Assembly: GCA_047495785.1 (NCBI GenBank)
Contig: JBLDXI010000055.1
Location: 434,001-498,000 of the forward strand
Origin: Lepidodermella squamata
Lineage: Eukaryota > Gastrotricha
Direction: 5' to 3'
Length of the DNA stretch: 64,000 bases
The position numbers and the translations under genes were made by a program. The first letter of the stretch is position 1. Each line of letters starts with the position of its first letter. Below the pieces are notes generated by a model, which made no database searches, was not told the origin of the DNA, and saw only the letters and a list, made by a program, of their open reading frames with translations. Positions 21,511-33,015 of this stretch are shown here, piece by piece.

Positions 21511-24500
21511 ATGGAGGCGGTTCGGGACATTAAAAAGCGCGTCCTGGACTCGGTGCCAGGTGCCGATGAACCACCTGGTGAAGTAAAGCTCAACCTCGCC
21601 GATAAAGTCTTCTATTTCCTCGCACGTAAGTCTTGTTACATATTTATTTTGACACCTAGCCAACATTTGATTGAATATCTATTTGCCTTACATGGTGATG
21701 ACCAATTAAAGATTGTACAAAAAATATTTCTCAAAACACCATATATTAGGATATTGGTACCCGAATAAAATATGTCCCCAGTCAAAAATCGTTCCGTTCC
21801 TTTTAGAAAAATATTTATTGCTCAAATTTCCGCTGATTTTGCAAAGTTCTAGTTTTCGATGCCAAATTCTTTGATCTATTTTTTTTATTCGCCTTAATAA
21901 CAAGGCTTAAAATAGTTTTGTCAAAATGTCAGAGTTTAGTCGGTTTTTTTTATGATATTATAACTGCGCATAGCTCCGAGCTATCATTTTTGCGGCTATA
22001 TACCTAGCTTCGAAGCGGTGGATCCTATCGATTGGTTGCGCAGTCATCGTTCTCGCAATTTTAACGCCATTTATTGCCTGACACGACGCGGTTTCAAATA
22101 ATAATGATGGAATACCTAATAGCCGCGGTGTAAGGGTGAAAGACAATGCTCGTAATAATAAATTAAGCCTCTCACAGCCGGCCATGTTGCAGTGCAAATT
22201 TGCTCAAAAGAACTAAAGCAATCGCCCATCTAGCTAGCAATAATCGTTCGCTCGTTTGCCACCACCAAAACGTATGCATATCCTCGCTTTGCATATAGTT
22301 GATACAGCTGCGCGAAGCGAATGATCTTTTGCCTGCCTGACTGCCATCCGCTAGCAGCAGCATGTTGATAAACGAAAATTTCGACACTATTGCACCGCTA
22401 TAGTTTAGCTGATAGAGATGACTGACTACTGACGCGGTCGAAATAATGGCGTTTGGCATGTCGTCCAGGGAAGTTCAGAATTTTTACGAGACGATGCGCG
22501 AAGATGCGCGGCGAAGTCTGAACAGATCAAATCCTTTCGATGACGTAACTCTTGAATCGTATCCAGACGACATCGTTATTGGTTAGGGCGAACTACCACC
22601 CTTAGTTAACTTTGTAACCCGCTTATTCGATTTTTTTCCGTTTTTAATTGCTCTTAAAAGCGTCACCTGACTTTTATTACCACAATAGCCGCGTCCCACT
22701 TGATTTCCCGCGCTGATTTATTTTGCGTATTATAATGATTTGCACTAATCAAGCCTAATAATAGGTTGTGAATTGGCGGTGGGCAGTACGTGTTTTAAAT
22801 TTTGCGGTGAATTTGAACAGGAGACATTCCGATCCCAAGCAACAAAGCGTTCGTCGGCGACACGGCGCTGATGCAGGGCACCGAGGAAACGTCGCTGATG
22901 GACCACACGGACGTGGTCATCGACTGCGACGCGGCCGGCGGCAAGAAGGGCAAGCGCCAGAAGGCGTACTACGGCTCGGGCGGCGCGCGCATGGACCACC
23001 GGGCGTTGATCGAACAGGCTGGCAAGCGGTTGTCGCAGCGCAAAAAGCTCTACATTAAAAAGCGCTTCCTGTCAAAGCTTATGGCGCTGGTGGCCCTAAT
23101 CGGCATTCTGCTCATGATGCTCGAGAATGAAATGATAATTAACGATGTCTACACGAAAGAGGACGCTGGCAGTGCTATCGTTAAACTTGCAATAAGCATA
23201 TCTACTCTTATTCTTATGGGAACTATCGTCTATTACCATGTCTGTGAAATAGAGGTACGTTTATCGCAAAAGCCGAAATTCGACCAGAATTTGCAATATT
23301 TACTGTTCAATTGCAGATGTATCTTATCGAGAACAATTTAGAAGACTGGCGTTACGCCGCGAACTTTCAGCGAATCATTCGCCTCGTCCTTGAACTTCTT
23401 GTCTGCGCGTAAATAGCTTCAAATTTCAAATTTTCTTGTTTTAATTCACCTGATTTCAGCATTCATCCGCCTCCAGGCAATCATGACTTCAAAGAAATTC
23501 TCTACGACGCGCAGGGCAAGGAAATCGGATCGACTTACTATCCAGGTTTGAAGCCATGGAAAAATTATCGTCAAAAATTCAATTCATTGATATGTTTAGT
23601 TGATGCCATTTTATCACTGCCGATGTTTTGTCGGCTCTTCTTGTTCTGCCGGTTCGCAATGCTGCATGCTCCGTTATTTTCCGACGCGAAAAGCCAGTCG
23701 CTAGGTGCACTGAACCGGATTCACTTCAACTTCTTATTCATCTTCAAATCGTACATGGCTATGTACCCGGGTACCATGCTGGCGACCATCATCATCACAG
23801 TTTACCTCGGCGGGTCTTGGTCGGTGCGAGCTTGTGAGATGTACAACACCGATGTTGATGCCAACTTCGCAAATTCACTCTGGCTGATGGCTATCACTGT
23901 GCTAACCATCGGCTACGGTGATATTACGCCGAAATCGACGTGTGGCAGGGCAGTGGCTGTTATCAGCGGAACGATGGGCGTCGCCTGCACCGCCCTCGTC
24001 GTAGCAGTTCTCGCGAAAATGCTTGAGCTGAACCGGAAAGAATCCTACGTCCACGGCTTTGTTTTAGATGTTCACCTCGAGAAGAGCTACAAAAACTGCG
24101 CTCAGCGTGTGATCCGCGAGGCGTGGAAGACGCACAAGTGGCGCAAAAAGGGCCACGGCTACCGCGTCCGGGTGCATATGCAGAAGTTGCTGAAGGCGAT
24201 TGCGATGATTCGGAAAGTTCGCGACGAGCGCAACCGCATGAAGAATAGCGATATCACGCTGAATGAAGTCAGCGTGCAACAGTCGACGATTCAGGGCATG
24301 ATTCATCACATCTACCTGAAGCAGTCGACGAATGAATCGCGCCTGGAGATGCTCGAGCAATCGATTAAGCTCATGTCGACGAAGGTCACGGATATGCACT
24401 CGCTGGTCATGTCGCGGCGGCCGTCGTCAAGCGGCCCGTCTTCGTCGAGTCGCAGCGGCGGTGGCGGTGGAGCAGGCGGCAGCGGCGGCGCGGTGGGAGG

Positions 24501-24585
24501 CGAGCCTCAAGCCACTTCGCCAACCTCAGCGCCCCCTGCCATGCCACAGCAACAATCGCTATCGTCATACCAACAATACCAATGA
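21511..24585 (+). CDS. KCNN: Small-conductance calcium-activated potassium (SK/KCNN) channel, 570 aa
   Basis: Exons: 21511-21625, 22821-23254, 23317-23408, 23460-23545 and 23600-24585. Segments S1-S6 are present: S1 near LMALVALIGILLMMLEN, S2 KLAISISTLILMGTIVYYHV, an S3/S4 region with RRIHPPPG-like AIHPPPGNHDF and ILSLPMFCRLFLFCRF, and the pore TVLTIGYGDITP with the GYGD potassium filter. After S6 (GTMGVACTALVVAVLAKMLEL) comes the calmodulin-binding region of SK channels (about residues 400-490), in which constitutively bound calmodulin opens the gate when calcium rises. The C-terminal 50 residues are Gly/Ser- then Gln-rich. S4 lacks the regular arginines of voltage sensors, as expected for SK. 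The start used here is one of two candidate first exons (see 22446-22581); both are phase 1 and fit exon 2. It probably sets afterhyperpolarisation in nerve or muscle. Confidence 0.88.
22446..22581 (+). CDS. KCNN: Candidate alternative first coding exon of the SK channel
   Basis: An ATG at 22446 opens 45 codons (start MAFGMSSREVQNFYETMRED, acidic end ESYPDDIVIG) and stops only past a GTTAGG donor at 22582. The exon ends in phase 1, exactly like the upstream first exon 21511-21625, so both can splice to the 22821 exon without changing frame. That would give a second channel N-terminus from an internal promoter. The evidence is frame compatibility and a clean donor only; no transcript was available. 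Confidence 0.5.
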
Positions 24586-26244
24586 AGCCCAACGACTTAT
24601 ATACTGTATAAAAAACTTGACAATCAACATTTTATTTACGAAATTATTTTATTTGTCTTGTCTTATAAAATATTTGTCAGTTTCATCTCATGTCGTTATA
24701 GCCAGCCTTTATTCTCAACTCATCGCTGTCCCTTTCGTCGCAACTCATATTTATTTCCTCGGAATACTGTAAATTAGTAAAAAGGGGTGCTTTCCCCCCA
24801 TTTTTAAGTTTTACCTATCCATTGATCGTCACAATTTTATTATTATTTCACCGCGTGTGCCACTGATGAAACGATGAGGGAGGATTTATTGATGATTTTT
24901 TTCTCCTCTTTGCGCTGCCCAATCCTCAGTTTTCCTCCCAGCGATTAGCCGCTTTTTAACGGTTCCGGTGGTTGAATTGAGTTGAATCCTCTCGTCTATT
25001 CATGTATATCGTTTGTATGACAAATTTTTTATGTAAAATGCTGTCAAACTTGCGCCTCTCTTTCCTATACGACTGCATTATAGGCTATTATAGCGTTTCG
25101 CTCTGTGGTATCGCCCCGAAATCCAAAGAGCCGGCGCTTTTTAGAGTTCATCTTCTTCGTCTTAGGTTTCGAACTGTTAACCTCAGGTATGAGGCCACAA
25201 CGTCAGCTTCGCGAACTAGAAATCGGATCGCATCCTATTGTCACTATCCTAATCGCTAGTCTTACTGTTGTGATTCCGTATCTCAGCCTCGCCGGGAATT
25301 TAAGCAGCGCCCGAGCATTAATACAAAAATTAATGCTGTTACTTAAATCGTTGGAGCCTTCAATGAAATTCGGAGTTTTTGCGTTGTAGCAGTAAGCTTT
25401 CCATTAAGGTTCGATTAGTCATTATTACAAGCAGATTTTCTCAACGCTAACCTTACGATATAGCTGAAAACTTTTAGTTATTCTTATTGAAATTCGATTA
25501 ATCTGTAATGATTTTTGACTGTGTTATTTATTGAAATAATAATTATCTATAATGTTTGTGCGAAATATGATAGGCCTTATACTAGCTGTTATAACTGTCA
25601 ACGTCCAGATATGATTACTTCAGAAATAATTTTATACAAAATGAGTAAATAAAACACCGAAATTTCGTTCGAAGTTTGAAATAATCGAAATCGATAAGCA
25701 CAGCAGCCAAGTCAAAGAGAAGCTATCCTCGAGTGAAAAAACGAAAGCCTGGAATCATTCCCTGCGGCAATAATTTGAAAAAAACTCGAGTCTATTCACA
25801 AATCGAAATAATTTATTCTCTTTTTACAGATATCGCATCATCTCTCTTTCGCGTTGTTTCTTCACAAAATCTCAATAGCATTTTCAGCGAAACAAAAACA
25901 ACAGCAAAGAAGCCACGTTTTATATCACCGTACTGCCCGAATTTAGACACCATCATACATAAAAATCGATTTTACTGCTGATTGAAGCCCGCGGGAAAAA
26001 TCCACAATAAGAGGGTCCTACAATCCAAACACCCTGCTGTTTAACCTAACTAAAGGTTGAGGTTTCATCCTCGGGCAGTACGGCTTATTAGAAAAACTCG
26101 TTGATGAGATTGAAATCAGCTTTGCAATTAACAGGTGTGATGATTATCAAGGTTAAAATTAATTTTTTCGAATAAATATATATAAAGAAGCACTTTGTCA
26201 GAAATCGGAAGCCATCGTATTCTTTTTCGTCATCTCTCTTTTTT
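24586..26244. other. Convergent intergenic spacer
   Basis: About 1.66 kb between the 3' ends of the SK gene and the adaptor-like gene; AT-rich, presumably including both 3' UTRs. No gene is recognisable; short open frames at 25.0-25.4 kb and 25.7-26.0 kb have no family features. Confidence 0.45.
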
Positions 26245-29200
26245 TTACGAAACTGGCAACTGGCGTTTTTGCTTTGAATGACCAAAGTGCAGAAAGTTTG
26301 ACAGACGCGTGAAAACGCTGTTCGAACCGCCGCCATTCGAGCTGTTATTCGAGTTTGACCGCGACGAGTCCGAAGCGTGGCCGTTCAACGCCGCCAGCGC
26401 CGGGTAATTCGACCGTCGAGATTGTGCCTGCTGTTGAGATTTTGAGCCTTGCTTGCTGTTCCCCCGCGGTTTATCGTACACCTGTTCCATAACGGAATAA
26501 TCACTGTCACTGCCACTAGTTCCGCCGACACTGATCAGGGTCCGCCTAGCTAAACAAACCACGCCTTCGCGTTGCAGTTGAATTTGTTGCAAATGATGAT
26601 GGCTGTTGTTACGCTTCGACGGCTTCAAAGCCGCTGGAGCGTCGCGTAGAACAGCCTCGTCGCGGCTAACATCGGTCATGCTAAGCTGCTTGGTTTTCGG
26701 CGGCGGAATAACCACCTGTTGCACGCCGTATTTAGCCGCGTTGTTCGTGCGGTACTGCCGGTGTGGCGCTATGTTAATTTGTTCACAGTCGATGGCCATC
26801 TCAGCGTGGCCGAATTCGCGGAAAAGCGGCGGCGGAGATACGGCCCGTTCCGGCGATCTGTTCAACATCGGCCGATGGTCGGTTTGGTCGAGGTCGTCGC
26901 GACTTGTTGTCAGCGAGCTGTTTTGCCGTAGTAGGTTGTCGACTGAGCACCACGCTCGAATAGTTGGATCTCGCTGCAGGCGATGGATGATTTTTGTTAT
27001 CTGTTTCTGCTGATGAGGCGCGGGCTGTTGATTAGGCTGGTAATGGACTTGGGTGAGCTGGCCGGGTTTAGGCACGGTGGAGCCTTTGCTGAGCGAAGGG
27101 GCGGCTGAGTTGCTAGCTGAGGTTTGGCGGATTTCAGGCGGGCTGCCTTCGGTGATTTTAATAAGCGATTTATAGGCGGATGACGTTGGATTGCCGTTCG
27201 CTGCCGATAGTTGGCCGGATCGGAAGGGTGTCGAAGTCGGCTGGACAGAAGCGCGGCGGAGGCGGGGCGGTAAGGCGGGTCGTTGTAGTACAGGCGAGGG
27301 ATCTGATGGACCTTTTATGAATCGCAAAAAAATTAGTGAGAAACTTTAATTGAAAATGATTTTACCTGTAATTTGGATAGGGGATTGCCAGCTCCTAGGC
27401 GAGGACGCCCGATCAGCGTCTGATAATGATTGTTCGTTGTTTGAATTAGTATGGCTGTCACTGGTTGGCGGCGACATGGTCGATGAGTTCGCGAGGAAGG
27501 CCGAAGTGTTTGATGTGCCGCTATCGATGGGCGATATGACAGCGACGTTGCTGTTGAGCAGCAGCAACTCGCTGGTCCCCATCGACGAGCCCAACATCGT
27601 CGAGCTGTTGTTCGTCGCCGAGTCTGACGTAATAGAAGACGTTGATAGCAACCTCTCATGGTGATAACTACTCGAGCTTCCTTTTGGCAGCCCTTATTAA
27701 AAAATCCACCTTTAATAATTTCACGCATCATTGATTTTACCGCACTCACCTGAGATCGAATTCTTGCCGCTTTGAACGCCGGTGTTGAGCAGGTTCGCCG
27801 TCGAGCCGCGGCCGTTCTGGTCGATGCGTACGAACAACTGGTAACAGCCGTTCGCTGTCGTAGCCAGCGGCGCCGCTGATGACGCAGCCGATGGCGATCG
27901 CAACGACCCGCCACCGCTGCTGGCCGACGAGAATTGCCGCGTCGCCGGGTTGCCCCGGCCCGGCAGCGAAGTCGGCACCACCGGCCCAGGCGACATGGCC
28001 CGCGGCGACATGGCCGCTTTCGGCGCCGTTTCGACGACAAGCGGCGCCGGCGGGGGTACGTAATGCACCGGCGCTTGTTCAATGGTCTGTGTCGCCATCG
28101 AGGTTCCGAACTCGCGGAACATGTTCGACTGAACCGACACGTTCTCCGTGAACTTGTCCTCGGTCTGGGCCCACGAGTCTTCAGTCGACCGCATCGGCCG
28201 CACCGTGACGTCATCGGTCTGTGACTCGCAGTCAGCGTGGCGAGGTTGGAACTCGTCGTCCTCGTCGCCGCCGACGCATTTATCCGTCACCAACACGTGC
28301 GTTTGAACATGCTTGGAAAACTTAGCCGGCGGCAACTCCACCGCCTGAACCGGCCGCGAGACATTTAACACGCGATACGTGTTACACGCCTTCTCAGTTG
28401 TCATCACACTACCGTCACTTCGCCCGACGCCCGCATCCACCATTTTTTTCGATTGGGTGATTAAAGGCCGGCCGTTGTTGTCGTCGTCTCGAGGAGGGGG
28501 TGGCGGGAGGCCAGCGGCGCGTTTTCTCAACGAGGGATGAATAGGAAATTCGTACGCTAACCTATCGTACTCATCTTCGTCGCTCAACGTTGCGACCATC
28601 GACGCCTCGTAGTTGGCGTCTTCCGGTGGGGTTAGACCGTTCATCAGCGCCAACTTTTGATAGTCCGGCTGGTCGGAACCGAACGATCCGCGCCGCTGAT
28701 TTTGTGCATTCACCGCGGCGTATCGCGATAAAGTTTGGTATTCACTGTTCGGGTTGTGGTCACCCAGTGACACGTCGATGAGGCTGTTGTCGCTGGGGCT
28801 CATCGCTGCCGACATCATCATGGTCATGTAGTCACCGCTGTTGTTGTCGCTGTTTATGTACTGATCAGCGACGCGTCGTGTTGCTTCCAGGGCGTTACAA
28901 ATAGCGTCCTCCAATTGCCATGAATTAGGCGTCGAGGAACTTGGCAGGCGTGATCTAAGCAGTTGTAATGTTTCGGCTACTTTAGCAAGCTACAGAAAAA
29001 AATATATCGATATAATGAAAAGCAATATATGAATATTAAGCTGACGAAAAGCGATAAAAAAATAAAATTTCCGAGTTGGCGATCCCGAATCCAATGCTCA
29101 GAATTTCGCACACTAAATTTTTACATGCTTAATTTGTGACATTTTCTGAATTTGAAAGGAAAGCTTGAGTTTACATGTAAAAGGAAAGCTCCCTAAAATT

Positions 29201-30074
29201 AGCAGAAGAAATAGGCGACTACATTCAGAAGATTTGTGTCGTAATTACCCAGGGAACAAACGGTTCTTCCGTGGTTGCCTTTTAGCAGAATGCGAAGGAA
29301 GATGAAATAATTAATTAAATCCGCCTTAATTATAACGGTTAGCTACACCGGTGATAAATTGCTAGCTCGCAAAACAGGTAACAGTTGTCGAGCTATTACG
29401 CTAAAAGTGTGTGTTGTCAAAGCGCGAAATTTTTATATTAAAAAATATCTAGATTTCAATGAAACAATTGAAATAATTTCTGCTAAAAACAAACAGCGCG
29501 CTAATTTCAGCGCATAGAGCTGAAGTTACGCGGTCTGATAACAAAGGCTCGGAATTCTAGCTTCTACTTGACTGGATTGTGTGAAAAATACTTTTTAGCC
29601 CTAACAACAATAATAATTTTTATTGCGCTGTGATACGCGTTTGGAATTTTTGGCGTTTCATTATTATTTTACCTCGGGTATTAGCCAGGCAGAAAGAGGT
29701 GCCGATGCGTCGTCGTCGTCGTCATCGTCATCGCGATGATGAGTCATCACTGGTTCTTGCTCGTCGCTCGTGTCTATTAGCATTCTTGACGGCAAATAGT
29801 CATCACTATCAGTTGACTTATTAACGCCGTTGTCTGCTACCACGATTGCTGGCATAGTTTCAACGGTTAATGGCGCGATGATCAGTTCCTCGGCGTTGCT
29901 GCTGCTGCTCGACGTCATCAACCCGGAATCGTCCTCCTCCGCTTCGTCGATGACCACGTCGGCCATACCGGCGGTTGATGCCAGCATTGATGAAGTTGCC
30001 TCGCTTTGCTCGACAACTGTCTCATCAGGTGGCGGCTGTAACTGGCCGGTATTGCTGCTAGCAACCACCAGCAT
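26245..30074 (-). CDS. Unrecognised 1011-aa disordered, tyrosine-motif-rich protein
   Basis: Four exons: 29673-30074, 27750-28989, 27366-27692 and 26245-27311, with in-frame GT-AG junctions; the first intron is 683 nt, the others short. I do not recognise the family. The N-terminus is acidic and Ser-rich with a poly-Asp run from a GTC-type microsatellite. A helical segment spans the exon 1/2 junction (LAKVAETLQLLRSRL, then LEDAICNALEATRRVADQYI). The rest is low-complexity and Ser/Pro/Gln-rich with candidate phosphotyrosine docking motifs (YMTM, EYQTL, DYQKL, DYVFS-like DYSVM), a proline run (LPPPPPR) and two copies of an FREFG motif about 280 residues apart. This composition suits a cytoplasmic scaffold or adaptor for SH2/SH3 proteins; that is inference. 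There is no signal peptide or membrane segment. Confidence 0.7.
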
Positions 30075-33015
30075 AATTAATTAAGATGGATTCGACTCTT
30101 TTGTCCCTAATTTTTACGAAAATTCTTCTATAAAAAAATCATAGAAATATTTCAATCAAATATTAAATTCCGCAGGTTCGAGAAGATGAAAAGTAGAGAA
30201 CTTATCAAAATTTGCGAGCGTCCGAAATAATTAGACTAATAGCATATCTACTATAAGCTAGTATTTTTAATACAAACAAATCAAATAATAAAGAAAAAGC
30301 GAGGGTTCAATTTGATCAGTGGCCATTTCTGAGGAAATTTACCCACAAAAATAGGCCATGATTCCGTTAGCGTTACGTTTTGTTGATTCATCAATCATCA
30401 ATCAGGTCTAGATATTAGCAAACACGCGTCAGGGTTAATTAAGCCATTTGCCATTTGGGACGTGATTGCTGCTGTCCACGCGTATACATATCACAGAGCG
30501 AAAACATAGGTAGTGAATGCAAATAATGCAAAATTGTTCGAGTTATTATTATTTGTTTGTGGTGGCTATGTATTGGCTCGCTTTTTGGCTCATCTCTTTT
30601 AGAATGGAATGAGTCAAAAACACCGGGTGGAAATAAAACGCCAAATCTCAAGGCACAGGTGTTGTTGTTGTTGATCTGTGTTCATCACAGGTGTGTGCGA
30701 CTTATAAAATAATAGGCGTGTGGCCTATTACCCTCTAAACAGCGATTGTGAGGCGCACATTTGCGCAACGTGACTCGGTTATTTTGAGCTGTATACAGGG
30801 CAATAAAAAAAAGCGCAGCACTATTGCGATGTATCAACGGTGTTGCTGTTGTGTTGTCGTTGTTACAGCGAAGCAGCGGTTGAATCGGGGCCAGACACGT
30901 TGCCGCACCGCACGACGTGCCGGGCCAACTGCACCCGCCCGCTGCCGGCCGGCTATAACAATATTTTAGCCTCCGCCAAGTATATGGCGCGACGGCAAAC
31001 AGGCGGTGATTTGCTGAGCGTGCGCGTACGCCACTACACGTATTACAGGTAGTATATATTGTAGCTTGCAACATGACGAGCAGGAAAAGATACGGCAATT
31101 GGAATGGACGCGCGGGCGCAAGAAGCCAGGCGGAAGAACGCATAGGACAACAACTTGACAAGTCGCGCGTTTTAAATGAGCGCACTAATAAAGCGATATA
31201 TTTATTGCCGCAGCCGCTGCTGCTGCTGCTGCTGCTGCCCTGCTGTACTACAATTTTAAGCGCTCGTGCGTACGCGCTTTTACACGGCTTTTTGACATTT
31301 CGCGACGGAGCAGCGCGCCAGGCAGCGGGCGGACACGGCAAACAATCGGCGCGCGTATAAGATGTCGCTAATAGAGCCATAAAAGATATCGATGGCCCAC
31401 TCGGCACGCGGACATCGCCAGCTACGGGAGGCGCGAACTGTGTTTACGACATGGTCGCGCAAATAACCCGACCGTGGGCACCACGATGAACCGCATCGTG
31501 AAGGCTATTAAGGCAAATAAAAGCCGTTTATGTCGCCGAAATTGGCTGCTAAAACGCCTCGTGTCGAAAAAACGAGCGCAAATACCTTATATCCAGGTGT
31601 ATATCAGCTATACGTGCCTGTGTTTTTCTATAATATAATACCTGCTTCCTACGCGCTTTACCGAATTTGGGTTCACCGTCTCGTGAGGCTGTACGCTGCC
31701 GGAGGTTCCCATCATGGCAAACACTTGCGTTCGAGGTCAGGCCAATAATAACAATAATAAAGGCGCGGCCCCGCCGCCTCAAAAGCGCCGGAATACGTAA
31801 TTTGAGCTGTACGACACACGAAGGAAGTCGTGATTCCAACGCATATTATCTTACTGCAAAAACGATGCCTGTCTTTAACGTAGTGCAAAACCGCTGCCGT
31901 ATTTGGGACCTGAAGATACTTCGGCGCTGTTGCTATAACCGGTCAAGACAAACACACTACGCTGGAGGAAGAAGGTGCGCAGTCGCAATAATAATATCGC
32001 AGTAATAATAATAATAATAATAGAATCTCGTGGCGATCTCGTGATGACGACAAACCTAGCAAAACACACACATACTGGCTAAATGCTGGTGAATAATAGA
32101 AACCAGCGAGCTAATACCTGCCAGAGAGACAAGCGGGTTGGCTAATAACGGCGAAACTTCTGTGAGCTGTAAGTATGTAGCAATAATATTGGCCTGATGT
32201 TGCGGCTGCTGCTGCATGAATAATAATTTCTGCGGATTATTTCTTCACCTTTCGCGATGTTGTGAGCCCCTTGACACACTAATATTTAGCCCGAACGCTG
32301 CCTCCATAATGGCCCGTAGCGCCGCTGCGGAGGTGCGAATAAGCGCGCACGCGCAGCCGCAACTTCGTCTTCGGTACAACAGCATTCCGCGGCGCATTAA
32401 AAAAGTGTAAAGGTCGCCGCGGCTTGACCGCGTGACACCTGGCTGAGCGCGCGCGCGCGACGCCTCGCCGCCGCCGTCGCCGATGGCTATATTTTAAACC
32501 CAGGTGACGCGCTTTTGCGTCGACTCCGCGCTTCAATTGAATTCCGCGACATCGATGGCCATGAAAAATGACGATTATGAATATAATAAATAATAATAAT
32601 AACAGTGTTGCTATAATCCGCGTGAACAACCATTCTTGAAAACCTGCTGGAGAAACGAAACAAAACTCGACCCTGCTGCTTGCTCTCAATTAATTATTTT
32701 AATAGCGTAATATCGTTCATTTCATTGCACAACTCGAGTCAAGTGTTATCTTCCATCAAGTTCATTATTATTATCATCGCTGCTGAAATCACAGCAGAGT
32801 GAGTGAGTATGGTCCGCATGGGAATTTCTGCTGCATGTGTGTGTAAGTGAGAACACGGCGCAACTTTATTCAGCGAGCAGAAAACACGCGTAAATAACAA
32901 CAACTGTGGCGCTCACGCGCTCATCACATTTTTCTGTTGTGTTTTTTAATATTAGCCAGCGCGAAAATATTAATAACCACCACACAGCTGTTGTGTGTGT
33001 ATGCGCGAACGAGTG
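30075..33015. promoter_or_regulatory. 2.9-kb non-coding region upstream of the adaptor-like gene
   Basis: No supported gene. The style resembles the SK upstream region: CG tracts (32445-32460), AT/AAT runs, a (GCT)n run at 31214-31238 and one exact TAATAACAATAAT at 31746. It lies between the FIG4 3' end and the adaptor-like gene's start, so a regulatory role for the latter is the simplest reading. Confidence 0.4.
31214..31238. repeat. (GCT)n/(CTG)n microsatellite
   Basis: A run of uninterrupted CTG units in non-coding sequence, seen directly. Confidence 0.8.
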
